NCBI GenBank assembly: GCA_949130485.1
Contig: OX422187.1
Location: 3,338,159-3,402,158 of the forward strand
DNA: 64,000 nucleotides
Direction of reading: 5' to 3'
From: Agelas oroides
Lineage: Eukaryota; Porifera; Demospongiae; Agelasida; Agelasidae
In this document: positions 38,207 through 60,200 of the stretch, piece by piece
How positions within the stretch are numbered: position 1 is the stretch's first letter
How the letters are laid out: each line of letters starts with the position of its first letter
Made by a program: the position numbers and the translations under genes
The notes under the pieces: generated by a model
The model's input: only the letters and a program-made list of their open reading frames with translations
The model's database searches: none
What the model was told of the DNA's origin: nothing

Positions 38207-39790
38207 AGATGAGAAACATCAACACACATTGAGAGAAACAGTGCAACAGACACTTGGTAAAACAAGGCAAGTAGAAGATGAGAACATCAACACACATTGA
38301 GAGAAACAGTGCAACAGACACTTGGTAAAAACAAGCCAAGTAGAAGATGAGAACATCAACACACATTGAGAGAAACAGTGCAACAGACACTTGGTAAAAC
38401 AAGGCAAGTAGAAGATGAGAAACATCAACACACATTGAGAGAAACAGTGCAACAGACACTTGGTAAAACAAGCCAAGTAGAAGATGAGAACATCAACACA
38501 CATTGAGAGAAACGGTGCAACAGACACTTGGTAAAACAAGGCAAGTAGAAGATGAGAACATCAACACACATTGAGAGAAACAGTGCAACAGACACTTGGT
38601 AAAACAAGCCAAGTAGAAGATGAGAAACATCAACACACATTGAGAGAAACAGTGCAACAGACACTTGGTAAAACAAGCCAAGTAGAAGATGAGAAACATC
38701 AACACACATTGAGAGAAACAGTGCAACAGACACTTGGTAAAACAAGCCAAGTAGAAGATGAGAAACATCAACACACATTGAGAGAAACAGTGCAACAGAC
38801 ACTTGGTAAAACAAGCCAAGTAGAAGATGAGAACATCAACACACATTGAGAGAAACAGTGCAACAGACACTTGGTAAAACAAGCCAAGTAGAAGATGAGA
38901 AACATCAACACACATTGAGAGAAACAGTGCAACAGACACTTGGTAAAACAAGGCAAGTAGAAGATGAGAACATCAACACACATTGAGAGAAACAGTGCAA
39001 CAGACACTTGGTAAAACAAGCCAAGTAGAAGATGAGAACATCAACACACATTGAGAGAAACAGTGCAACAGACACTTGGTAAAACAAGCCAAGTAGAAGA
39101 TGAGAAACATCAACACACATTGAGAGAAACAGTGCAACAGACACTTGGTAAAACAAGCCAAGTAGAAGATGAGAACATCAACACACATTGAGAGAAACAG
39201 TGCAACAGACACTTGGTAAAACAAGGCAAGTAGAAGATGAGAACATCAACACACATTGAGAGAAACAGTGCAACAGACACTTGGTAAAACAAGGCAAGTA
39301 GAAGATGAGAAACATCAACACACATTGAGAGAAACAGTGCAACAGACACTTGGTAAAACAAGCCAAGTAGAAGATGAGAAACATCAACACACATTGAGAG
39401 AAACAGTGCAACAGACACTTGGTAAAACAAGGCAAGTAGAAGATGAGAACATCAACACACATTGAGAGAAACAGTGCAACAGACACTTGGTAAAAACAAG
39501 CCAAGTAGAAGATGAGAACATCAACACACATTGAGAGAAACAGTGCAACAGACACTTGGTAAAACAAGGCAAGTAGAAGATGAGAAACATCAACACACAT
39601 TGAGAGAAACAGTGCAACAGACACTTGGTAAAACAAGCCAAGTAGAAGATGAGAAACATCAACACACATTGAGAGAAACAGTGCAACAGACACTCGATAA
39701 AACAAGCCAAGTAGAAGATGAGAAACATCAACACACATTGAGAGAAACAGTGCAACAGACACTCGATAAAACAAGCCAAGTAGAAGATGA
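38207..39790. repeat. 68/69-bp minisatellite, about 23 copies
   Basis: The unit contains ACATCAACACACATTGAGAG, AAACAGTGCAACAGACACTT and GGCAAGTAGAAGATGAG. Units differ by one A (GAGAAACATC or GAGAACATC) and by AAGCC or AAGGC. The last two units carry CTCGATAAAAC in place of CTTGGTAAAAC. Confidence 0.95.
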
Positions 39791-39852
39791 AAGATTTGTT
39801 ATGAGGTGAATAAGAGGGTCGGCAGTCACCAGAAGTAAACCCACGGTTCCTG

Positions 39853-39924
39853 TAGCCTCGTCCCCAGGCTCATTTCCTCTTCCTCCCGCGCACGGAAGAG
39901 GAAATGAGCCGGGGGACAAGGCTA
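39853..39924. repeat. AGCCTC-family palindrome, long arms
   Basis: TAGCCTCGTCCCCAGGCTCA continues TTTCCTCTTCC. The inverse arm GGAAGAGGAAATGAGCC ends GGGGGACAAGGCTA. Arms are about 31 bp. Confidence 0.8.
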
Positions 39925-40427
39925 GGGTTCCTGCCGGTACTCTGGCCACAAAGCTACGACAACCACCAGCCCTCGCAATCCTCTACTTTCCTCTTACCGC
40001 CTCGTAACATTTCAGCTGAAACATTTTAGGAACAAGCTCTAAACTCTTAATGCATGACTGTAGCTTTGGCCAAAATAATTAGGATCCACTACCAACTAAT
40101 ATGCCCCATGAAAAATCTTTATAGTGTGTGTACGCTGATAGTTCCGAGACTATCCTGCATGTATGTAAATCTGTGCACTACATGATCCTGGCAAGGCCCC
40201 ATTAACCCAGGCCATGCATTAGTGAGTTTGTGAGTGATCTAGTCATTTATTGAAAGCTGTAACAACAATTCACAACTTGTACAAATGGCAAAGCTTGAAC
40301 CATCTCCCTAGCCACTTAATATCCATGTCCATCTTCCTCAGTAAAATTATCTCATGGGAAATACCAGTGACATTTTTATGCTCAGGTTGATCATGGTGGA
40401 TAAACTTCTCACAGTGCAGCTATAGGT

Positions 40428-40484
40428 TAGCCTCGTTCCCAGGCTCTCCCCGCTAAGGAGGGGGAGAGCCTGGGAACGAGGCTA
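40428..40484. repeat. AGCCTC-family palindrome, near-perfect
   Basis: TAGCCTCGTTCCCAGGCTCT plus CCCC is inverted exactly as GGGGAGAGCCTGGGAACGAG GCTA, with an 8-9 base loop. Confidence 0.85.
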
Positions 40485-41011
40485 GCTACAGGTTATATTA
40501 CCCACGGTGAGACTACCAGTTCTATGGGATTATTTTCACAGCTGGCGACAGTTCAGTGAAGCTCTTCTCCAGCTGCAGGTAGATGATACCATGCTAGTCT
40601 AGTGCCCAGACCCTTACATGTATGTACAAGAAAGAGGGTCTGGTATTCTGAGCAATTTTTCTTGTCACATGGGGCGGGGTCGCTCTCCAATCAGAGAGCT
40701 TAAATCAGATTGCAGAGCATGAAATTGTATGTGCACGACGTAAGCAGTTGCATTTGAACTAAATCAAATTGATCAAAGGTAGAATAAACTTGACTCAAAG
40801 CTTATTCTTTTCCAAGAGACTTTGCGGCCTTATATTGATTGAGCTTTTGCACACCATATTGTCAAGGGTGCCTTCAATGGCTCGATAAGCCCTCAATACC
40901 ATGCAGCAGTCTAAATCACAGAAGTTTGAGTCTCAAATGCAGTCATGACATCCTACAATGGTGCCAGTTTTCCCAGGCCTACCACAGTTCTTCTCTTGAG
41001 AGAAGACAAAC

Positions 41012-41766
41012 CGTGTCAACGTCTGGGCCGACAAGAGTAGTGGCATAGTTTTGTGCCCAGATCGTGTCAACGTCTGGGCCGACAAGAGTAGTGGCATAGT
41101 TTTGTGCCCAGATCGTGTCAACGTCTGGGCCGACAAGAGTAGTGGCATAGTTTTGTGCCCAGATCGTGTCAACGTCTGGGCCGACAAGAGTAGTGGCATA
41201 GTTTTGTGCCCAGATCGTGTCAACGTCTGGGCCGACAAGAGTAGTGGCATAGTTTTGTGCCCAGATCGTGTCAACGTCTGGGCCGACAAGAGTAGTGGCA
41301 TAGTCGTGCCCAGATCGTGTCAACGTCTGGGCCGACAAGAGTAGTGGCATAGTTTTGTGCCCAGATCGTGTCAACGTCTGGGCCGACAAGAGTAGTGGCA
41401 TAGTTTTGTGCCCAGATCGTGTCAACGTCTGGGCCGACAAGAGTAGTGGCATAGTTTTGTGCCCAGATCGTGTCAACGTCTGGGCCGACAAGAGTAGTGG
41501 CATAGTCGTGCCCAGATCGTGTCAACGTCTGGGCCGACAAGAGTAGTGGCATAGTTTTGTGCCCAGATCGTGTCAACGTCTGGGCCGACAAGAGTAGTGG
41601 CATAGTTTTGTGCCCAGATCGTGTCAACGTCTGGGCCGACAAGAGTAGTGGCATAGTCGTGCCCAGATCGTGTCAACGTCTGGGCCGACAAGAGTAGTGG
41701 CATAGTCGTGCCCAGATCGTGTCAACGTCTGGGCCGACAAGAGTAGTGGCATAGTCGTGCCCAGAT
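41012..41766. repeat. 49/51-bp minisatellite, about 15 copies
   Basis: The unit contains GTGTCAACGTCTGGGCCGAC and AAGAGTAGTGGCATAG. It is followed by either TTTTGTGCCCAGATC (51 bp, 17 codons) or TCGTGCCCAGATC (49 bp). The 51-bp form keeps a frame open, producing spurious open frames on both strands. Confidence 0.95.
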
Positions 41767-41829
41767 CCCACCTCAACTGAGAGAGCATCCAGATTCGAAA
41801 TCTCATATTTCAGTTTATAAGCTTCTATG

Positions 41830-41975
41830 CCAACACATGCAGTCACATGTAGTCACATGCAGTCACATTTAGTCACATGTAGACACATATAGACACATGT
41901 AGTCACATGTAGTCACATGCAGTCACATGTAGACACATGTAGACACATGTAGACACATGTAGACACATGTAGTCA
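41830..41975. repeat. 10-bp AGTCACATGT/AGACACATGT repeat
   Basis: Imperfect decamer array with CACATG cores, about 14 units. Confidence 0.85.
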
Positions 41976-42771
41976 AGTGCGGCTCCAGGATTTGAATTCA
42001 CATCACCAGACTTTTGGTCCCACCTCGTGACCAAAAACAATGTCACTCAGAAAACCAGCCTGGCTTTTCAGGAGGGTCTGGGAACTAAATACCATAAAAT
42101 CCTGACCCTATTTCACAGGTGACAGCAGCTCAGCGAAACTCTTCTCCCGCTATATGATACTATACCATCTGATATGACAACCCCATTCCCATACAGGGTT
42201 CTGGGAATGAGAATGTTCTCACCTCATATATCTGCATTTCGCCCTCACCACCATCATCATCACATGCCTATGGGGGCAAACACAGTAATAACAAAAAGCC
42301 ATGTTTTTACTACAGTACCAAAAAGGCTTTTCCTGCATTGAAACTCAGGGACACATGCCCCCCCAACTCCCACCCCCCCACTCCCCCCCCCCCCCCCCCC
42401 CCAAAAAAATAATAAATAAATAAATAGCTAATAGTCAACCATCGCTCCCTCAATCTTGACAATTTTATTTTCTAAATAAAGCCCTGTACAATACTGATGT
42501 GTGCAGTCAAATTATTACTGTAGCAAACTCTTAACAAGCAAGATGAAGCCTGGGAATGAGATGTAAAAGGTAGCTTGTAGTCTTAACCTGGCCTTGTTCC
42601 CAGGCTCCCCCACTCTGGAATGCGAAAATTGTAATAAGCTCTTGTGCTTGTATATTGCTTCATCCAGAGTGTACTAAAAGCAACTCGCTCTGGGGCAGTT
42701 TTGGTCTTGGACCGAGACACTCAGTTAGAGCTGTATCGGGAGATATTGTCTGAGTGGTGAGTATGGCATGT

Positions 42772-43305
42772 CAAGAGCGCATAATGACGTCATTTTTTAT
42801 TGCGGAGGGAGGAGGAAGAGCGTGTAACTAGCAAAAATTCAAACCAGGCAGAATCTCCCGCGTGTACTAAAAATAGAACACACCTTCGCATAAGTTTGCA
42901 GTTCCACGATCTACGACCTCACAACGCACTGTTACCCTCGTAGTCAACAAGATGTGAACACTCCATGCAAGCTTACCTGGCAAGCTCTACCTACACAGGA
43001 ACAGTTGTCGGCCCTTCCTGACGCGAGGAACTTTGTGTTATGATGCTATCCAGGGCCGTGTAGCCTTTCAGTCAAACTCTTGAGCATCTTCTTGGGTAAC
43101 GCGCGATCCTGATAAGCCTCTAAACTCGTTTGTTTTGCAGCTACTTTTACTCACGCTTCACCTGCACACTAGCTACAACTTGACCAGATGTGCTATTTAT
43201 AGTACACGCGAAAGATTCTGCTTTCACCATGCACTGCCAGAATAGGAAGTGACACGCTCTTCCTCCTCCCTCTGCAATAAAAAATGACGCCATCATGCGT
43301 TCTAG
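42772..43305. mobile_element. Inverted-repeat element related to MITE family A
   Basis: The left arm has CAAGAGCGCATAATGACGTC, ATTTTTTATTGCGGAGGGAG and GAGCGTGTAACT. The right arm is the inverse (ACACGCTCTTCCTCCTCCC, AATAAAAAATGACGCCATCA). The ends resemble family A, but the centre is longer and different. Confidence 0.7.
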
Positions 43306-43373
43306 CTTGGACGTGCATGTATATAATAACTAATTTGTGGCTTGTTCAAATAAATTAACAATAATTTTGTAGT

Positions 43374-43792
43374 ATAGTGGACCCTCGCTTATCCAGACTT
43401 CAATTATCGATCTGGCCCTCAATTATCCAACTGCTCGGATTATATCCAAACCACGCTTTCATGCATAATTTTCTAATTAATGCACACCATGTACTAACCA
43501 TGTACATGCATGATTCTGGGCACAAAGGCTAGCTCTGTGAGTAAATCCAAGAAGAGAAAGAGTGTTCTTGCAATAGTGACCCCGTGAAGGTCGTACAGGT
43601 GGCAGATGAATCCAGCAGACTCAGGATTAATTTTGATTGACATTTGGCAAAATGGAGGCCAAGGTATGATCGTTCACATCACCGACAGCTAGCACAGCCG
43701 AATGATGCTTGATGATTCACATATATGGCCGTTTCACTTATCTGGCCATAGTCTGGTCCTGTTGCAGTCGGATAAGTGAGGGCCACTCTGTA
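43374..43792. mobile_element. Pogo/Tigger-like MITE
   Basis: The ends are AGTGGACCCTCGCTTATCC and GGATAAGTGAGGGCCACT, inverses with two mismatches and flanked by TA. Further ATTATC/GATAAT and ATCTGGCC motifs repeat internally. The CCTCGCTTATCC terminus is typical of pogo-type elements. No transposase was found. Confidence 0.65.
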
Positions 43793-44136
43793 CATGCAGC
43801 TACAGGTAAGTTTGTTTGTACTGCATGTCTGGACATCACATTAGAGTAGCCCAATACCCAGGCTCTTGGTGGGCGTGGCACAAGCCTGCATGTCAGAAGT
43901 ACTATATCTAGATTAGACTAAACATCAAAGGCGCTATATCTCAGAACCAGTGCCTCTAAGACCTTAGCTTAGTACGTAGGTAGGTGGTGCAAAAGTGTTT
44001 TGATCCAATTACACAACATACCACAAATATCTAGATGTCAGGAAGCCTCCTGTACATACACAAACATTACCATGTGGGCACTGAACTACAGTTTGGTACT
44101 TAGGTAGCTTCTTCTCTCCTCTCCATAAGTGGCGAT

Positions 44137-44285
44137 ACACACACATGCAAGCACACACACGCACGCATGCACGCACGCACGCACGCATGCCACGCATGCA
44201 TACATGCACGCACGCACGCATGCACACACACATGCACACACACACCCATGCACACACACACACACACCTACACACACACACACAC
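44137..44285. repeat. CA/CG-rich microsatellite
   Basis: Compound CACA/CGCA/TGCA tract. The open frames here on both strands are low-complexity. Confidence 0.85.
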
Positions 44286-45076
44286 TATTAACTCACTTCT
44301 CTTTGATGTTGTTGAAATGTGTAGTATGCCGGCTTATCTGCCTCCTCAAACGTAAAGTTCTGTACAGAGAAGGACGAACAAGAGCTAGAAGTGTACAACA
44401 TACTACTGCATAACTACACATCACTTTAGTCTAGGAAGATGCTTGGGCATCATGAGGCAAGTCTGAGCAGCACACTGTGGGCTCATAGTTTTTGTCATAG
44501 CACACAGACCATGCATGTAGCATTTAGCAACAGGGGTTGTCAGCATGAATATAGCAACTTAGTCATGTCACCAGCCCCGGCGAGAAACGGTCTGGTGAAC
44601 AAAGTCGAATTTCTTGGGCTTATTCCCAAAAAGTGGTAAGGACCAATGAGATTGCGAGATCGCTAATCATTACGTAGCACAACAAAATTTTTTCTCTCCA
44701 CTCAGGTATCCGTACCTTTTTTGAGATAAAATGTTTTGAATGTTGCTAGGTGACACTGTCGCAAAAGTGTGCACTAGCGCAAGAAAATCGACTTTGTTCA
44801 CCAGACTGTTTTTCCTCGTGAGAGGGTGGGGTCTGGGGACGAGACTAATAGCAACTCATATGAAGCTCATACATGCTTCGAATAACTGTTACAGCAACAA
44901 AGCATGTATCAGCACTGCCCTTAACAGACGCTCAGCAATACAGATTTGGTGATGCGAAATTACGTGATAGAATAATATTCGATTTCTATTGCTTACATTT
45001 CTGCCACAGAATGTTATACTAACGAATAGCGAATAGCCTCGCTCCCAGATACATGTCCAGGTTTTTGTTAGGGGGT

Positions 45077-45105
45077 GGGGTTAGGGTTAGGGTTGGGATT
45101 AGGGT
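45077..45105. repeat. Interstitial telomere-like repeat
   Basis: GGGGTTAGGGTTAGGGTTGG followed by GATTAGGG: three perfect TTAGGG-type units and one variant. Confidence 0.7.
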
Positions 45106-45183
45106 CAGAGAAAGATCAAAAGAAGATCAAAGAAACTACTAAGCCTTTGATGGCAATCCTGGACATCACTCAATGACATCAGT

Positions 45184-45404
45184 GGCAGACAGAGGGGGGA
45201 GGGGTCCCTGACTGAAAGAACGAACTTGAGGCTTTTTTTTTTTTTCGTGTCTGTACAAGCACTTCATTTCCAGACATTGGTAAACTTGCTGCTCATTGTT
45301 CAGGGACAAAGAACGCGTCCGCAGAACGCGTCCGCAAAACGTGTTCTTTTGATTGGGACCCCCCCTCCTCCCCTCTGTCTACCTACCAGGTAGGTAGACA
45401 TTAA
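45184..45404. mobile_element. MITE family C (GTCTACCTACC ends), copy 1
   Basis: AGACAGAGGGGGGAGGGGTC at the left is inverted as GACCCCCCCTCCTCCCCTCT with GTCTACC at the right. The centre contains GAACGCGTCCGCA duplicates. A second copy is at 48009-48222 with the same ends and the same ACGTGTTCT-like centre. Confidence 0.65.
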
Positions 45405-45543
45405 AACCATTCATGTGATAAAATGGATCAGGCCTTCTCCCTGTTTTTGCATACTGTAAGCGATCAAAAATTGGACAGTGGGAAGGTCTGGGAATGAGAC
45501 TAGGAAGGCCTGGGAACGAGGCTAGGAAGGCCTGGGAATGAGA

Positions 45544-56906
<11,363 letters not shown>

Positions 56907-57272
56907 AGCTTTAACATTCACCTGTACGTAGATTAGTTGAAGTTGTAGCCGTCTACTATCTCCCAAGGTCTTTATCGATCCGTTGTACATACACCTTCCT
57001 AACAGCGAAACAAGTGCACCATAAGTCTGGTATTAGCTACAATCCTTATTTTGGGGGGCTGGAAAACAAATACTTCGCTGACTATAGTATGCAATCGTGT
57101 GCGGAAATGAGGTAATCTAAAGGGTAAAGGTTAATGATATTCATTGTATTGTCCAAATATGGAGTATGGTTAGTCCGTAGGAGATGCTTCGGATGATCAG
57201 AATGAGCTAGATTTGTGTCTGCATCAGCAATCGTCTACGTGTTCTTCACCCTGGGTGACCGATCCATTTCCA
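56907..57272. promoter_or_regulatory. Shared divergent promoter of the two PH docking genes
   Basis: 366 bp separate the two start codons, which point away from each other. The 5' UTRs and both promoters must overlap here unless untranslated exons exist. No clear TATA box. It could be a bidirectional promoter inherited from an inverted duplication. Confidence 0.55.
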
Positions 57273-60200
57273 ATGGCAAGCAAACGCAAAAAAGGAGGAG
57301 GCAAGGTGGTGAAGGAGGGGTTCCTTACAAAATCACCGCCACCGGAGAAAGCCCTGGCGGTAAGCCTCTAGTTGAGCATCGGAGCAGGAGTGGGGGTGTA
57401 GCTTGATGTAGCTAAACCAGGGTATAGCCCTCTTTGGATGTCTATACTACCCAGTGGACTTAATGGGCATACTGTGTGGCACACCCCGTTCATGCCCAGT
57501 ACGTCCAACAATCGATGAGCCACATCTGCCTGAAAAGTCCTAGATGTTTAATATGCAAAGCCACCTACTGTGCATGTTTACAAATATAAGGGACAGAGCA
57601 ATTAGTAAAGCAAAATGAGGGTGTTTATTAGCATGTGTATGTTTATGATGGCTAAGTTTAGTTGTGCATGTGTGTATCTGTGTGTTTACACGGCGTGTGT
57701 GTATGTGAGTATCAGTGTGTTTATGTGGCTGTGAGTATGTTGTGCATGTGAGTATCTGTGTGTTTATGTGGCTGTGAGTATGTTGTGCATGTCAGTATGT
57801 TGTGCATGTGTGTATCTGCGTGTTTACACGGCGTGTGTGTATGTGTGTATCTGTGTGTTTACATGGCTGTGAGTATGTTGTGCATGTGTGTATCTGTGTG
57901 TTTATGTGGCTGTGAGTATGTTGTGCATGTGTGTATCTGTGTGTTTACATGGCTGTATGTTGTGCATGTGTATATATATGTGTGTTTATGTGGCTGTGAG
58001 TATGCTACGCAGTGCACAGGCTTGTGCTGTGTTGATTGGGGAGGGAAGTGGGGGGTGCACAGCTGCCAATGAAGCGAGGGAGTGGTGCTGAACCACGTAA
58101 GTGAAGGGGGACATGTGTCCCAAGTGCCCTCCCACCTCCTCCGTTCTGCTAATGAGAGGTATCATACCTAGAAATGTTAGGTACATATCCTATAGCAGGT
58201 ATATGTGAAACTGTCAGGTATTGAAATGTCATGTGAGTGCTCTGCCCAGCTTTCTGTCGCTTGCAGTCCAGAAAAGCAGTAGAGTAGACTTTCGTTCGTG
58301 CACGGGGAGAGCCTGGGAAAGAAGCTAGTTCTGAGCCCTCCAATTCTCCTCAAAGTTCAACTATTGAGGAAGTGTAATGCAGCGACCAGGATACTTGACC
58401 TTGACTAAGGGGATGTGTGAACTTGAAATCACATGCACTGGCCAACTTCATTGTCACATTGAGTCATGCATTTCTATCAATGGTTTCAGGTGGAAGTGCA
58501 GTCACATGCCCCAGACTATACACACGGTATACATGAGAGATTCAGGGAGACTTTCAGTTATACCTAGCCCTAGACAATTGACCTTTTTTCCCCTTCCTTT
58601 TTCCTTCTCTTCACTCGGGTTTGGGAAGGCTAAAAACAGCCAAGCCTGGTTAGTTGGGAAATTTATGTTGAACCCACATGCTAGCTAACTGCAGCAATCC
58701 AATTTACCACTCAGTAAGGGAAATTTTCTCAATTGCAACTTTTTTCTTCAATAATTGAATTTTCTTGTGGCTTTAGTGTTCAAAATATTACCTTTTAATG
58801 GAGGCACAAATGCAGGACAAAAGTCAACACAGGTCAACCTTCAATGCAAACCTGACAACATGCTATAAGAGTGCTAAGTGCCTCTACTTGCCAAGTTGTC
58901 CTTTAAGTGTAACCGAGACCAGTTAATGTGAACATATGTGGGCAAACAGAACATCCCAAACTATGCATTCTTGTGGGTACTGTCAATTGTACATTTCCTT
59001 GCTAACCTGTAAATGGTACATAACTATGGACGATTAAACTCAAAAAAGAGCATGTGACTTGTGCATCTTTAGATGTGGTTCATGTACTAACTAGTATGCA
59101 CCATTCTGAGTAGACTTCAACTTGCTGTCCTAATGTGCTGGTTGCACACGTCTGGTCAAAACAGGCATTCCCCAACCAGGTTACATTATGTCTAACTCCC
59201 CCTCCCCCCTCTCCCCTTATACTACACAAGCAGCTATAGTGTAATTCTTTGTCTAAGTGCATTAACTATTGCTGTTTGCCATAGCCTCATTTCCAGGCCC
59301 CGCCCAGTTTTCGATCACTTTGTTTTGCTCATGCATGGGAAGAGCCTGGGAATGAGGCTAGCTTGCCATGCAAGAACAATTATTTCTGCTTATTGGTAAA
59401 TGGAAAGCACTTGAACGACAGATTAAATTCCATGGCGATGAATCACGGATACAAGTTGGCTGTTCAGCACCACAAGTAGTGAGAAGGTGACGGAGCATTA
59501 TAAATGCTCATTGAAAGTGAAAGAAGGAGGTAAAATTGTTGTATGTATCACGTTTTGTGCTAGCCTCATTCCCAGACCTATACACCCAGCTTTTTATCAC
59601 TTGCAGTATGGATAATGGGGAGTGCTGGGCAGCGGCCTGGGAACGAGACTGTGATTGTCCTACATCACCAGCAGAATTGTAACCAAGCCGTTTGTGTTTC
59701 CTTCCCACCTCTTCTCCCTCAATCTTCTTGCCTCACACACACACCTCTTCTCCCTCAATCTTCTTGCCTCACACACACACACACCTCACATCTTCAGCAA
59801 TGGCACAGACGTTACTTTGTCCTCTGGTCGACAAAGCTGATGGAATACTACACAACAAGTGAGAAGAAACCCACCGACTACTGCAAGACAATCGACCTGA
59901 GCAAGTGCGAGGACATGTTGGCACCGGTACCCACTAACAACCGGACAAACGTTATCAAACTTATCATCCAGAAACCGGAAGACAAGAAACGAGAGTATCT
60001 CTTGGACTGTGAGAGTAAGGAAGAGATGCAGATGTGGCTGGCAAGCTTCGCAGAGGTCTGTGGGTTTGAACAAGGTGAGTCAATCGCAAGAATTCGCACT
60101 GATTTGTCTAGTCAATCGCAAGAATTCGCACTGATTTGTCTAGTCCCTCGCACCCAGGATGAAGAAATTGTTGGATTCATTCCCAGATCATTTCTCAGCC

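Larger units (their letters stand above)
36505..45543. other. Convergent intergenic region GLIS / Gab-like A
   Basis: Nine kilobases without a supported gene. They contain a C22-type homopolymer (36706-36728), four tandem arrays (36957-37600, 38207-39790, 41012-41766, 41830-41975), AGCCTC palindromes (39853-39924, 40428-40484), a poly-C run (42380-42402), a family-A-related element (42772-43305), a pogo-like MITE (43374-43792), a CA/CG-rich tract (44137-44285), a telomere-like patch (45077-45105) and a CTGTCTACC MITE (45184-45404). Confidence 0.7.

Noticed and set aside
38022..39809. Many overlapping open frames of 70-198 codons
   Set aside because: They are translations of the 68/69-bp minisatellite on both strands, and frames shift with unit length.
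40933..41806. Open frames with SGIVLCPDRVNVWADK-type repeats
   Set aside because: A 51-bp unit (17 codons) keeps a frame open on both strands. The 49-bp units break it. No start context or flanking exon.
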